This document shows positions 12,836 to 26,010 of a DNA stretch of 64,000 nucleotides, piece by piece. Position 1 is the first letter of the stretch, and the number at the start of each line of letters is the position of its first letter. Made by a program: the position numbers and the translations under genes. The stretch spans positions 44,733,816 through 44,797,815 of the forward strand of contig CM037864.1 in assembly GCA_021292105.1 (NCBI GenBank), read 5' to 3'. The notes beneath the pieces are model-generated. The model searched no databases. It had not been told where the DNA came from and was given only the letters and a program-made list of their open reading frames with translations. This DNA comes from Anadara kagoshimensis (Eukaryota; Mollusca; Bivalvia; Arcoida; Arcidae).

Positions 12836-13471
12836 CTAAATGTGATTAGCAACTAGAAAGTGAGTAAAATCCGTCAACAATGTTATATCAACACAACTGA
12901 ACATTTTACTCCAGTGACGAGCTAATTAAGGAGTTTTAATGACCAATGGTCCCAATTTAATGAATATGAAATTCGCTGTGTTCATGTTGCGTTGACTGTG
13001 GTTAAGTACGTTTTCCCGTTTTTTCTTATTTTTGAATGCGTAATATTAGCTGGCTTTGAACCAGGTCCCGAAAAAGATAAGCCAGTTTTGTATGACTCAA
13101 TGTAGCAAGTCTGTAAATGTCCAAACATAAACTTTAATTTCCTAAAAATAAACAAGCACAATAAGAATTAAAGTACAACATTTATAACACTTGAAAGGAA
13201 GTTTTCCTTATTAATATAGATAAAGGGAATTTGTTAGAAAACATCCGGAAATTTACGGAAAACACCGAAAAGTAAGTAAATACAGGGTAATTATTTGACA
13301 ACATCCGCAAAATAAATGAAAATCCCCCAAAAATTACTAACATTGAAGGAAATTATTCGTATTGTTAATGATTGGTGTATGTGAAGCTGATAAAAACCAT
13401 TTATCTAAAAATATAATATAATCACAGAACAACACGAATTCCAAAACGAGTGTAATACAATAATGTAATTA

Positions 13472-13476
<5 letters not shown>
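12836..13476. other. Non-coding DNA
   Basis: Repeated ACATCCG-AAA motifs at 13242 and 13300 hint at a small decayed duplication. No gene. Confidence 0.45.

Positions 13477-13522
<46 letters not shown>
13477..13522. repeat. (AG)n microsatellite
   Basis: About 23 uninterrupted AG units. Confidence 0.97.
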
Positions 13523-13524
<2 letters not shown>

Positions 13525-13640
13525 AAGTTCCCTAAATAAGTAATAAGAACTTTCGAATAACAATATATTAGACTATATAACGCTTCTTAAATGTTAATTT
13601 AAAGTGGATTGGGAGTTAATGTTCTTTGACCATCACGTAT

Positions 13641-13942
13641 ACAAACATACTGTTCCATGTCCAGATCCCAATCTAGAAGCAAAGTAAAAACTTTGAAAGT
13701 AACAAATTTTGTTAAGTGAAACACGTCAACTTCCAAGAGAGAAGTGAGGCCGGTTGCTCCGGAAGGATAAGCACCTCCTGTTTAGCAAGCTACAACCGCT
13801 GCGTGTGTTATCAAAATGTGAAATGAACATGGCACTATGGGACGTCAAATATATCCAGAGCAATCCCGGACACAGAGACATCATACTTATAAACAATACT
13901 CTGATGACGGCCATAAAACCCTTTGAGGCCCTGATAAGTTGT
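13641..13942 (-). mobile_element. Penelope-like 3'-end fragment
   Basis: Complete UTR plus the last RT codons (the reverse of KFYGRHH...DIFD), antisense. It is close to the 14830-16300 copy in sequence. Confidence 0.75.
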
Positions 13943-14210
13943 TAGTCTCGTAAACTACAGCTCTATCACTTATTCAGTCAAGGGTATCACGAATTTCTTT
14001 ATCTAGACACATGTGTATGTTAATTTTGTAATGAGATGAAATATTTTTGGTTATGTTTCACATTATTATTAAATCTGATAAAATAAAATAAGGTTTTATA
14101 GGACAACCGTTGAATCCAGATGATGCGTATTTCGTTGTATACGTAAATGCTTTAGCGTCAATAATTTTCTCTTCTGATTGAAACATCTGAACTCTGTTAA
14201 AATATATATA

Positions 14211-14369
14211 AATCCATGTACAAATCACAATTTCAAATCTAAAGTAAAAATTTCGAAGCTTGCAAATTAAATAAGACATGTGAACCGTGGAATAGAGTCT
14301 GGGTGCTCTGGAAGTGTAAGCACGTATTGTTCACTTAACTAGACCCGTCATGTGTGTAATCAAAACCAT
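14211..14369 (-). mobile_element. Penelope-like 3'-UTR fragment
   Basis: Antisense UTR only, recognised by CTGGGTGCTCTGGAAG and TAAGCAC blocks and TGTGTAATCAAAA. No RT sequence remains. Confidence 0.65.
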
Positions 14370-14829
14370 GTTTTTCCTCACTGAAAAAAGTGATCGGAGT
14401 ATAGAGAATACATGCGTACACACCACGTGGCGACACGTTAAATATCAAACATAATTGCCACTAACACACGTTTAAATGTTTACGCCAAAAGTTCCTTCCA
14501 GATTTTAGAGATTTTCGACTTCATATTGGATGGGCAACAGGAACTTGGAACTTAATCATGTACATAACAATGATCATTTCAACCAATAACGATAAATAAA
14601 CGGATGGAGTAAGAATACAGGATAGACATAACTTTATCATGAGAAAAATGGTTTTAACTCAATAAAATATACATGTCCATCTCCTTTCTATTGTTGTCCT
14701 AATACATTCTATGGAATGTAGATAAATCCATTCGTAGGTGAAAACTTTCTACCGGTACTCTGAAAGAAAACCTAAGAATACGAAACAAAATCTAAACTAA
14801 GTAAATAACAATACAAGATTATTTTACTG

Positions 14830-16300
14830 ATTATAATACTCCCAATTTGACCCAAGATGTCATAACCCTGCATATACTAGAACTAATTTTACGAAACATG
14901 AAGTTCTTTCCAACCATAGGGGAGTTCTCGAGTCTTTCGGTATCAATCTTAAAGAGGAAGATCTTGATCTTCCTTATTTGTATTGGATTCCTAAACTCCA
15001 TAAAAATCCATACAAGGAAAGATATATAGCAGGCTCATCTAAATGTGCTACTAAATCATTATCGGTAACTCTAACACAAATTTTGACAATCGTCAAAGAT
15101 GGTCTTCAGTCTTATTCAGAAAAAGTATATTCTACATTTGGAATCAACCAAATGTGGATTCTCAAAAATTCTAAAGAATTACTTTAACATCTTGCTTCTA
15201 ATACTTTATCTTAAGTCAAAAGTATAAAAACATTTGATTTTTCTACACTATACACCACTATCCCTCATTCTAAATTGAAAGAACGTCTTAAAGAAATTAT
15301 TCACTTGTCTTTCTTTTACAAAAACGGTAAGCCAAGATACAAATACCTGGTGCTGAACAGGGATTCTGGTTATTTTGTCAAGCATAATAGGGATTCCAAA
15401 CAAAAATATACTGAAGATACCATCAACAAAATGTTGGAGTTTTTGATACATAACATATTTGTTGTGTTTGGTAAAATAGTTTTTCAACAAACAATCGGTA
15501 TACCAATGGGTGAAAACTGTGCACCATTGCTTGCTGATTTGTTTTTTTATTCTTATGAAGCAGAATTTATGCAGAACCTTGTTAAATCTGGAGAAAAGAC
15601 TGTCGCCAAATCATTCAACTCAACATACAGATATATAGATGACGTTCTGTCCCTTAACAATCCTAATTGGATTAATTTGGAGACTATGTAAATGTCATCT
15701 ATCCTAGTGAGCTTGAAATAACAGACACGACTAATTCCTCAAGTCCTGCTTCATATTTAGACTTATACCTGAATTATGACGCACACGAAAGGCTACATTT
15801 GAAACTTCATGACAAACGTGACGACTTCAATTTTTCTAATGTCAACTTTCCTTTTTTATGCAGCAATATACCTGCTTCCCCTGCTTATGGTGTATTTGTT
15901 TCCCAATTAATACGCTATGGTAGAGCTTGTTTCCACTACGGGGACTTTGTACAACGAAATAGTCTGCTTGCAAATAAATTGTTGACTCAGGTGATTGCAA
16001 GGCTAGGCTTATCAAGGCCCTCAAAAAGTTTTATGGCCGTCATCACAGTATTGTTGATAAGTTTGATGTCTCTGTGTCCAGGATTGCCCTGGATATATTT
16101 GACGTTTCATAGTTCCATGTTCCTTTCACATAATTTTGATTGCAAACGTGGCGGATGTAGCTAGCTAAACAGGAGGTGCTTACCCTTTCGGAGCACCCGG
16201 CCTCACTTCCCTGGTGGAAGTTCACGTGTCTAACCTAACTTGTCAGTTCCAAAGTTTTTACTTTGCTTCTATATTGTGATTCGGACATGGATTAGTATGT
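14830..16300 (+). mobile_element. Penelope-like retroelement, best but broken copy (RT plus 3' UTR)
   Basis: Reading across frames gives reverse transcriptase motifs in order: YWIPKLHKNP (near 14980), DFSTLYTTIP (near 15236), QTIGIPMGENCAPLLADLF (15487-15544) and catalytic YRYIDDVLSL (15628-15657). Then come NFPFLCSNIPASPAYG and a C-terminal KFYGRHH...DIFD tract ending near 16110. The PKLHK block and the motif A to C pattern point to Penelope-like elements. There is a stop at about 15187, a frame break after 15688 and another near 15990, so it is dead. No GIY-YIG endonuclease is seen, and the 5' end is missing. The ~190-bp 3' UTR (from about 16110) is the part repeated throughout the window. 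Confidence 0.85.
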
Positions 16301-16329
16301 TTGTTTTTGATTATTAATTAGTAGGGTCA

Positions 16330-16595
16330 TTAAAAGATTAAAGGTAGTTATCACAGTATTTTTGATAAGTTTGATGCCTCTGTGCCCAGGATTGCCCTGG
16401 ATATATTTGACTTCCCAAAGTTCCATGTTCCTTTCAATTACACACGTGGCATGTGGAGCTATCTAAACAGAAGTGATTACCCTTCAGGAGCACCCGGCGT
16501 CACTTCCTTGGTTGAAGTTCACGTTATTTACCTGACTTGTCAGTTTCAAATTTTTTAATTTGTTCTGGATTGTGACTCGGGCATGGACTATATTT
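16330..16595 (+). mobile_element. Penelope-like 3'-end fragment
   Basis: Last RT codons (ATCACAGTATT...GATATATTTGACTTC) and full UTR, directly behind the main copy with a short gap. This is a second, more diverged tail in tandem. Confidence 0.75.
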
Positions 16596-16631
16596 TTTGA
16601 CAAATAAATTTTGTACAATGGTTACTTGTCT

Positions 16632-16910
16632 ATGTCCATATTAAAATCCAAAAACAAATCCCTCCACCAGGGAAGTGAGACCGGGTACTCTGGAAATTTA
16701 AGCATCTATTGTTTAGTTACCTATACCCATCAGGTGTGTATCCAAAATAAGAATGAAAACAAAACACGGAACTGAGGGACATGAAATATATCCAGGGTAT
16801 ATTTTGGATATAGAGATATCATGCTTATCAACAATATTGTAATGACGGTCATAAAACATTTTGAGGGTATTGATCGTAATACGATATAGCAACCCCAGGC
16901 TTATCAAGCC
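16632..16910 (-). mobile_element. Penelope-like 3'-end fragment, left arm of an inverted pair
   Basis: Antisense UTR and last RT codons. It meets the 16893-17162 plus-strand copy at its RT end, making an inverted repeat with almost no spacer. Confidence 0.7.
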
Positions 16911-17162
16911 TTATTAAAATGTTATGACCGTCATCATAATATTGTTGATAATTATGAAAAATACTAATTATATATTTGACTTTGTAATCTTGTAAAAGGT
17001 GTGGTCGATGTAGCTAGCTAAATAAGAGGTGCTTAACCTTCCAGAGCACCCAGCCTCACTTCCATGATGGAAGTTAACGTATTAACCTTACTTGTCAGTT
17101 TCAAAGTTTTTACTTCTCTCTTGGATTGTTAATTGTACATGGGTTAATATGTTTATTTTTGG
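16893..17162 (+). mobile_element. Penelope-like 3'-end fragment, right arm of an inverted pair
   Basis: Starts at CCAGGCTTATCAAG (RT C terminus), with a shortened coding remnant followed by the full UTR and terminal GTATGTTTATTTTTGG-like end. Confidence 0.7.
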
Positions 17163-17302
17163 TTGATACATTACATTGTTCACACAAATAAAACAGAAAG
17201 GTCTCATTGAGACTCAAAAACTTCAGCAAATCTAAATGTTTGACGATCAGCATATAGACTATGCTATTAACATCGGGTACAACATTTGCAAGACACACAG
17301 TA

Positions 17303-17511
17303 CAGACCTGTCGAAAGTTTAACAATGAATCAACGAAAAAAAACCGAAGCTCGGCTACTACGTGCCCGAGATACGGAAAACAAGCAACCGAACAAACCTT
17401 AATAGACCGATAGAACCTGCCGAGATGTTGAGACATAGGAGGGACCGAGATTAACTCCAATTCGGCACCACTATTCGTTAGCTTAGTGTTAAACTTTCGA
17501 CGGGCCTGTAC
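17303..17511. mobile_element. MITE-like element, mariner-type ends
   Basis: Inverted ends CAGACCTGTCGAAAGTTTAA (from 17305) and TTAAACTTTCGACGGGCCTG (to 17509) flanked by TA on both sides. About 205 bp, no transposase. The TA duplication suggests Tc1/mariner mobilisation. Confidence 0.6.
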
Positions 17512-17515
17512 TGTA

Positions 17516-20291
17516 GTATTTATATATCTACCTATGCTCACAGAATATGTGTTTGTAAACATAGCAGTTGTAAAACATGCATTTTAGCACTCAGCATCTT
17601 TACACATGGTATTTGACACAAAATCGATGTTAGTAATAAAGAGACCAGTAGGATACTTAACGCACGATATTACCCATTATAAATACATATAAAACAACCA
17701 TTCATATAGAACTGTTTTAAATTGATTCCAAGACCCTTGAATACAAAAGATGTGTAATTAAAGAGTTATTCAAAGGTATATCATAACAACTAAACAGTCA
17801 ATACGCTACTTGCGTTGTAGAACACATGATTACGACTCAATATATTTATTTAAAATCTCTTTTTGAAACGCAAAAATATTTTTGATATTATTACAATTTG
17901 CAATTGATCTTTAGAAATGTAACACAACACACTGCATGTACATGTATGTTCTTATTAACATCCATAGTTTTATTTCAAGGATTAATACATGTATATACAC
18001 ATGTTAATGTATTGCGTGAGTTTCCTTACATATGTTAATGTATTCCGTCAGTGATCCTTAAGTGATTCCTAATACATGTATATTTTTATTATTATAACTT
18101 TCTTTTATAAGCTCAATTATTATCACGAATATTGAATAGGGATTATAAATCCAAGTCAGTTATAACTACACTTAACCAGCATTATGCACTATATATTCAT
18201 GTGCAATGATATCTTAGCTATTAAATAAACGTAGGTTTCAAATATCTCGTTAGAAGAAACCGTATTTGAACATACGCAGAGCTGGACAAAAGTAATTTCA
18301 TTGTATGATCGGATTCTCCCAGGGTTTGATCACCCTGCACACAATCTACCACTTCAGGAGCGGAGATAATCGATGAATGATTGAATTCAAATGCATGTTA
18401 ATTGAAGTTTTAATAGTTTATTTGTTTTGTTTTGGTACATCTTTGAAATTCGACTCTTTTCCAGGATAATGCTTTTTGTTGTAAGGTACATCAACAGGAA
18501 ATAGTTCAAATTAAGTCTTATACAACGCCAAATATTTGTGTCACATGTTCGAACAGAAACATCAATTGGAAATCAAAATCTATGAAATTAATGCTGTAGA
18601 AATTAACAACTAACTAATTAATTTCATCAAGTGTGATGATATGAGCTATGTTAGAGTGTAGTCAATTGTTCTGTTTTTATCCATTTCATGGCTAAATTCT
18701 TACATCTTTTGAAACGTTTTTGTTGTGAGTTTTAATTTGAAATTAATTCGTATCATTTGAATGGCTGAAGCAATTGACAACTATTGCAAAATCTAATACA
18801 AAATCTATAAATAAGTCAGAATCACTGAATGGTTTGGGTTGAAAAGTTGTATCTTTTGTCAGATAAAAGTAGTGTTTTCATTGGCTGCTTAGGCATCTAC
18901 TCAACTTACATCAATACACATTTAGTCTTTAATATCCAATAACAAAAAGTAAACTTGAAATCAGCAAATATATATATTAACACATTGATATGAAGTGTGT
19001 TTATTAAGTGCTTCAATATAGATACCCAATACACACGGAGGGACTATAAAAAAATCTATATCTCAGCCAAACACGACAGTTCAAGGTTAATTAGAGCAGA
19101 TACAGCCTTACCTTAGTTCTAAAGCGGAATTACTTCAAATTAAAATCTCAGCATTTTGTGGTAAGTATTAAGTTTTCTTTATTCAAACGTAATTTTTTTT
19201 ATATTAAGATATTGGATGTGTTTTTGTCTTTTTGTCTTTGTCTTTTAAATTTAAATTCAGTAATATATTTTTAAATATACATAGAAGTTGGGAGTAAGAA
19301 GTAATTTGCTGCTCGGATGCTATATATTAATGTTTAACGATATTTTTATCTGTGGTTTTATATTTTCCTTTTTGTATTTGATAAATTGTTACAAATGGAC
19401 TGCCACACGGTTGTGTAAAAGTCTATTATTAAATTCATTTTTTTGGTAATTGATATGTTCCCTTGCAAAGTTCTCTTAAAACGGACTATTATTTCTGAGA
19501 CCTGACAGTTGGACCAAATAGAGAATTCCAGTTATTCGAAGCGTGATTAATTTAATCAGTGATTAAAACAAATTGAAAACACCAAGAAAAAGTAACATAT
19601 CTTTATTGATACAACAGTTATAAAACATTTTGTTTCAATTTGATGAAATTCTATTCGCTTTTGTGATTTCAACAAATATTCGCAAAATATTTGATATAAT
19701 GCAAAACTAAATTTTGACTAATCAATTGATTAACCTTATCAAGCTTCGAACAACTGGGTCCAGGAATTATCTAAGACATTTGTTAAAAACATCTTTCTTA
19801 ATTTGATACCTTGATTAACACGCGATAACACAAGATATAGGACAATATATTTACATAAAGTGAGACGTCCCGTGAAGATACTTATACATATACAATAGAT
19901 TTATATAAAGTGAGTTAAATGGGTTTATACGTCACTTACTATGAATATGTCACTTACTATGAAAACCAAGATGTATTTTATTTCTTGATGGTTTATTTCT
20001 TAAACGTAAATGGAATTGGGACAAACTGAGTGAGTGAGAGTATTCAATTAAACTAAACAAAAATTTCAATCTATTTGTACTCAGATTATAATTAGCATAC
20101 TAGTTTATTGCTTCAATCAAATTTCAATGACTCGAAAACATCCTTGCAAAATCAAACATATATACACATATTACAAAACCTGATTAAACTAAAATTGAAA
20201 GTGCATGTCAGTTTTTTTGTCAACAAAATGCAAGTGAAGCCACTTGCACGATAGAACGTGTAAAGAGCTTTTGATAGACAACATATTTGTA
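17516..20291. other. Mostly featureless AT-rich DNA with one promoter-like patch
   Basis: No coding signal. 18000-18060 repeats ACATATGTTAATGTATT twice. 19040-19165 has a TATA box and a strong donor, listed separately. Confidence 0.5.
19042..19166 (+). promoter_or_regulatory. Possible promoter and non-coding first exon
   Basis: ACTATAAAAAAAT at 19043-19055. About 110 bp further is TTTTGTG|GTAAGTATT (donor from about 19161), with less AT-rich sequence between. No downstream exon can be tied to it, so this is a weak call. Confidence 0.2.
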
Positions 20292-20890
20292 TGTACCAAT
20301 GCTCGCAGATCTGTTTCTTTATTCGTATGAAGTAGATTTGAATACAAATCATTCAACCCAAATACATAGATGGCGTTTGGTGACTTTGCATATGCCATCT
20401 TATCTTATCTTTTGATCGATAGTTCTTCGAATTGTCATAAACTACATTCAACAACCAGAAAGGTCAAAAACGTAGCTGCACGTAAATGATCTTCTCGACC
20501 GAATCACGAGTGACTTTGTTCCCACTATTCTGACTTTCGTGAATGATGTCTTTGTCTTAATATACATGTGTATTATGTAAAATATTTGAACAATATTAAT
20601 AAAAAAGAGCATCTTTCCACTACAGAAATTTTATACAACGAAACAAGCTGCCTACAAAAACTGTTGACTCAGGGATATTGCAAGCGTAGGTTTATCAGAG
20701 CTCAAGTTTTATGGCCGTCATTACAATTGTTGTTAAATATTATGTTTCTGTATCCAAAATTATCCTGGATATATTTTTGACGTCCCATATCTTCATGTTT
20801 CTTTCATTGTCAATTTGACTACACACGTGGCAAGTGAAGCTAACTAAACAGAATATGATTATCTCACTTCTATGATGATAGATCAAATGT
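20292..20890 (+). mobile_element. Penelope-like fragments (RT core piece and 3' end)
   Basis: 20297-20350 matches the LADLF-YSYE region after motif B. 20628-20880 matches the RT C terminus and part of the UTR. The sequence between is lost or too diverged. Confidence 0.6.
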
Positions 20891-21868
20891 GTAACTTAAT
20901 ATGAATACGTTTTTCGGTTTTGTAATGTTGATACAAACAATTTTATACGTGTAAGTACATTGTTTTTGCTGTCCGTCCGAAGTGGGTAGTTTGATGAAAA
21001 GACATAGTAGTATTACATGTAATTCATTTATACAACCATGATGGTGTGAATATGTGCAGTACAGATATGTCGTTTATATTGCTATGCAGGTATTGCTTAG
21101 TAAACAGACTTTATGTATACAAACTAACCAAAACAATCTTATTTCTCGTATAACAAATTGGTTAGATTTTAAAAAAATATATATGACCGGATACCTTTGT
21201 CAATTTTGTCCGCCCCCCCCCCCCAACTGCAAATTATTATCGGTGTTTAATTAATTATCAATCTCGTTAGCTGCTTTAACAGTTTATTGTGACGTCCTCT
21301 TGGTGTTTGGTTACACATTTTTGCAAAGACAAAATATGAGTGTATTTTCATGCAGTTTTACATACTCTGTAGAATAACCTGTTTTTTGAAATGCGAACGC
21401 ATTGAAATAAAAAAAGAAACTTATTTCACGCATGGAAATAAAAAACAAACTTCATTAATTCTTTTGACGATATATATTGCTGATTATTTGAAAATATGGA
21501 GACGTGAATATTTGATTCAATATATTAATATTCCAAAACATAAAATTCAATTCCGCAATTACTACATGTTATTAGTGTGATCCGATTACACGTGTTGCCG
21601 GAGAATTCAATCTTTTTATGGCATGATTACATCTCTATCCAATATATAAATAATTAATTTCTGGTTTTATTTCATAAACACATTATTTATTTGCTTCCTC
21701 TTAAATTGTCCATTAGTATATTAATACAAATTGATATGTGAGATGAAATCGCAACATGCACAAATGTAATGTAGTCAAAATGAAAAAAACTGGCATACAC
21801 GATATCTGATACACTTTGTTCTGCTTTCAGTCTACGAAATTTTTATTACTAAAACTGTTTACATTTTG
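20891..21868. other. Non-coding DNA
   Basis: C run at 21211-21223; otherwise no element or gene recognised. Confidence 0.5.
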
Positions 21869-22050
21869 CAGCACTAGACAGCCTTTTCGGAATTAAATTC
21901 CTTAACTGTAGTACTTGGACCCAAAATTGTGGAAATCTAAATATTTGAAGATAATTAAATGATAAAAATAGAGGTTCAAAAATGTACTTTACCAATTCCA
22001 CCAAAGTCAATACTATTTAGAACGATGGAACATGGTAAGGTTTAGAAGAA
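21869..22050 (+). repeat. Dispersed repeat 2, partial copy
   Basis: Starts CAGCACTAGACAGCC. It keeps the TAGTACTTGGACC block and loses the distal half. Confidence 0.6.
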
Positions 22051-24179
22051 TACTTTTAATAAAATTAAAGAAGCAGAAAGTTTTTATGAACAACTTGAGC
22101 AATCAAATACAAAGTATAAAACCAATATGACTTACAAAGTATCCTCTATATACATGTATAAAGACTGCTCTGTTACAAACAGATGTTAGCAGTGTAACGT
22201 GCTACTTTTGGCTTTGAATGAAAATATGCATTTAAAAAAATAGAATTTTCATGTGCTACTTTTGAATGCATTATTTCATAAAAATATGACAGTAGAATAG
22301 AAACAATACGATCGAAGCATAAATTATAAACAATGAAAGTTTAAATAATTTAAAAACAATAAAACCAATAATTTGATATGCGATATATTTTATATCCCAA
22401 TTTTTCAGCTGCCAGTATATTAAAACAAAGTAAAATATAATGAACAATACACTATCGATTTTAAATTGCCATTATTTTAGTTACTGTTGTGCTAAAGCAA
22501 TTGCTTCATTTATAATTGAAATTTAAATCAGATGGAATTGAAGAAACGAAAGGAAAAACAAAAATAATTAAAATGATAAATTATCCCATAATGGTTTTAT
22601 TATAAAAACTAAATGTTGTTGCTAAGAGATATTTTCATATATTATTTTACTTTATGGACATAAAGACGCAAAAATCCATATTAACAATTAAATTATAAAA
22701 TGTTTTCCTATTTTGATATTCCATAAAGTGATACAATGCGTCTGGCTTTACTTTTATTTCAAAAGACAATTCTTTGCGGAGCTCTAAAATAAAAAATAAA
22801 AAACAAATCTGAATATTTAATTTTATCGATGCAAAAACCAATCTGATTAATACCGATTTTAAAATGATTTTTCTTAGTAATAATAATAATAATATTAATA
22901 ATAATAATAATACACGTATATTTTTAAACTTTTAAGGATAGCATATACATTGAACATGTATGGATTTTTATCATTGTTTGGTAAAAAGCTTTTTTTAGTT
23001 GCTCTTACTGTGCTTATATTTTGTGCTATTATTTGTTTCACAATATTTTACTTTGTGCTATTATTTTTTCTTTGTGCTATACATTAAATGTATGTGTTGT
23101 CATATATTATATATGTATGTAAAATGTAATATATATTAATTGTACATTTTGTATTTATTATTTATATCATTTTAAAAGTTCAATAGAGCTTATGTTCCTT
23201 ATTGTAATCACTTCGAATTAAATAAAAATATTTGTAATTGTATACCGTGTTGTGTCCCTGACTGTGACTGTGTTTGTTGCTGCATGTTTTCAACTATACA
23301 CACTTTTTTCTGCTATATAATACTAAAGTTTAAAAAATGATTAAGGATTTCTGTCTTGTGACCAGTTTCTTTTATGGAGGGGGTTCAGAAAATCTTCAAA
23401 ACTTTTACTATAATTTTTTAATTCCCATTCCCTGTCAATGCTAATTGACTAACAGATCTAGGGACGTAGTTCTTTGCTCTAAAAGAACAATTACATGTAT
23501 TGAATACCAACCTACTAGATAAATAACATCCATCAATCAGTATTACCTTCTCCATAGTTTTGGTTCACCAAACATTTTTTATGTATATCCGTCATCCTTA
23601 TCGCATTATTTATTCCCAAAAAGTGTTTTTCACTAATATGTTTCTTCACTTCACTAGGGCATTGCTTTATTATATCCTGAAATTGCTGCATCAAGTTTTT
23701 ATTTGTGTAATAGGTTTTCTAGACGGATGTTTCCCACTAAGGCTTCAAGCTGAATAGATTACTTTATTTCAATCATTCATTTTTAATCTTCTATAGCTTG
23801 GTTATCAAAACTAATTAATAACAAAAAACACGTTAAGCCGCCTGCGTTTTACGTCAGGTGTATTAATATTTTTCTATGATCTTTGTAGAAACATGGTAGA
23901 AATTAGATTTATTGAGAATATTGTTGTTTGTGTTTTGTATTTTTCCTAAATACTGATATATACTAGGTATCAAACAGTCTGGTTAATTAAAAATACTTCG
24001 TAAGAGCCGTACACATGTGTCTGGGAAAGTGTAATATAACCTTTGATATTTTATGCTGACGTGCTAATATCAGTGATAGAGGCGAGATATGGCTAGATCT
24101 GCCGTGTAAGTCCATGATATCATAAACATCCCGGGATGATAATCCATATGTATTACATATTATATCAGTTTTAATTTTA
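22051..24179. other. Non-coding DNA
   Basis: Very AT-rich. The TTTGTGCTATTATTT motif is repeated at 23021 and 23054. No gene. Confidence 0.5.
22878..22912. repeat. (AAT)n microsatellite
   Basis: About 11 triplets with one AATATT change. Confidence 0.9.
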
Positions 24180-24425
24180 CAGCACTAGACGACCGTTTCG
24201 GAATACAATTCCTCATTAGTAGTGCTTGGACCAAAATTATGAATCAAAATTATTTTGAAGATGTTGAAAAGCTACCCAAAGGACCAAAATATATTTTACC
24301 AAATTTAGCTAAGAAAATACTTTGCATGAGGGAGTATACCTTAGTTTTTGAGAAATTTCAAATTTTAACTTGCAGGAAATTAAGACGATAATAGTATACC
24401 TCTGACAATAATACGAAACAATTGT
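24180..24425 (+). repeat. Dispersed repeat 2, long copy
   Basis: CAGCACTAGACGACCGTTTC, AGTAGTGCTTGGACC, TTTGCATGAGGGAGTATACC and TCTGACAATAATACG in one run. It serves as the second empty-site reference. A preceding TTTTACAG resembles a splice acceptor, so the repeat may have come from transcribed sequence. Confidence 0.7.
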
Positions 24426-24797
24426 AATAAATAGCTTAACACATGTCACTAGATAGTTTCAATGAAACCAAAACACAAATCTATGTTGAAGAACAAGGCA
24501 TTATATAGGCTAAACAAATTCTCTTTACCACACTTTAATAATTGTAACTGTCATATACAAGTAATTTCTAGAAATTACTTCATTTTGACTACACAAGTTT
24601 CCGTTGCACGTCGAGAGATAGAAAGAAGGCCATTGGAGTGGTAGGTTATGACTTTAATATTATATGAAATACTACATTTGAAGACTTACTAGACGGAAAC
24701 GAAGCAAGTTAACAATTTGATTGATCATTCTTGCTTTTCGATTGCAATAAGTCCAGTTGAATGCATTTAAGATTTAGTAAATAACTTATTACCCATA

Positions 24798-25070
24798 TAG
24801 AATGTCTTCTTATACTTTATATCGTGTAAAAGTATAAAGACATTTGATTTTTCTACACTCTACACCACTATCCCTCATTCTAAATCGAAAGAACGTCTTA
24901 GATAAATTATTCACTTGTCATTCTTTTACAAAAAAGTAAGCCACGATACAAATATCTGGTGCTGAACAGGGATTCTGATTATTTTGTCAAGCATCATACG
25001 GATTCCAAACAAAAATATACTGAAGATACGATCAACAAAATGTTGGCGTTTTTGATAGACACTAAATATA
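24798..25070 (+). mobile_element. Penelope-like RT fragment (motif A region)
   Basis: Encodes KTFDFSTLYTTIPHS and the YKYLVLNRDS...KYTEDTINKM region, with a stop after ERL and a one-base shift. It is the only fragment that is internal rather than 3'-terminal, apart from those near 29.7 kb and 38.6 kb. Confidence 0.75.
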
Positions 25071-25517
25071 GTATCAATAATTTTGGTTATTGCCATGTAC
25101 ATGGTTGTGTATTTATTCTGATTATCAGTGATGCTAAGATAAACAGATTTAAATTTTGATTACAAACGAAAACTCTATAGAACATATTGTTATGTTCCAT
25201 TCACAGCATCTGCTTGTTACGTAATTTGTTACGTTATTTAACGTATTTATTTGAAAGCTGTAAAGAGTTGTCATATTCCCAAGAGCATCTGCTTACAATT
25301 TGTACCCAGTAACTTTTTCCTTGAAAGGAATTAGCATTATAAATTTAAAATCAATTAAAAAAGTTAATTACAAGTAATGGTAATCCTTTATCCAAGTACC
25401 AGGCTTTACACAGGTAAAACTACAGTTATTTTGATGCTACAATTCAAGTCATAGAAGGTAATTTTGAAAACATAGCACGTCTGTTGTACTACTAAGTCAC
25501 AAAAGCAAATGATAAAA

Positions 25518-26010
25518 ATCAAACATACTAATCTATCCAGAAGCAAAATAAAACCTTAGACACACCAGGGAAGCGGGACCAGGTGCTCCGGAAGGGTAAG
25601 CACGTCCTGTTTAGCTAGCTACAACCGCCACGCGTGTAATCAAAATTGTGCGAAAGGAACATTGAATTATGGGACGTCAAATATATCCAGGGCAATTCTG
25701 GATAAGAGACATCAAACTTATCAACAATACTGTGATGACGACCATAAAATTTTTGAGAGCCTTGATAACCCTAGGCTTGCAATATCCCTGAGTCAACAAC
25801 TTAGTTGCAATTGGCCTGCTTCGTTGTACACAAAGTCCCTGTAGTGGAAACAAGCTCTACCATAGCGTATTAATTGGGATACAAATACACCATAAGCAGG
25901 ATAAGCAGGTATATTCCTGCATAAAAGGAAAGTTGACAATAGAAAAATTAAGTTAATCACTTTTGTCATAAATTTTCAAATGTAGCCTTTCTTATAAATT
26001 TTAAAGAGAG
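25518..26010 (-). mobile_element. Penelope-like 3' half-kilobase
   Basis: Antisense copy running from the UTR end through the RT C terminus to the ALHLK...DDFNFS region. It is one of the longer tails and carries small indels. Confidence 0.78.

Noticed and set aside
15275-15691. 138-codon RT frame as an intact gene
   Set aside because: It is one open piece of a broken retroelement; stops and shifts lie on both sides.
17110-17562. 150-codon open frame on the minus strand
   Set aside because: It runs through a Penelope-like tail and a MITE, has no family motif, and its length is explained by those repeats.
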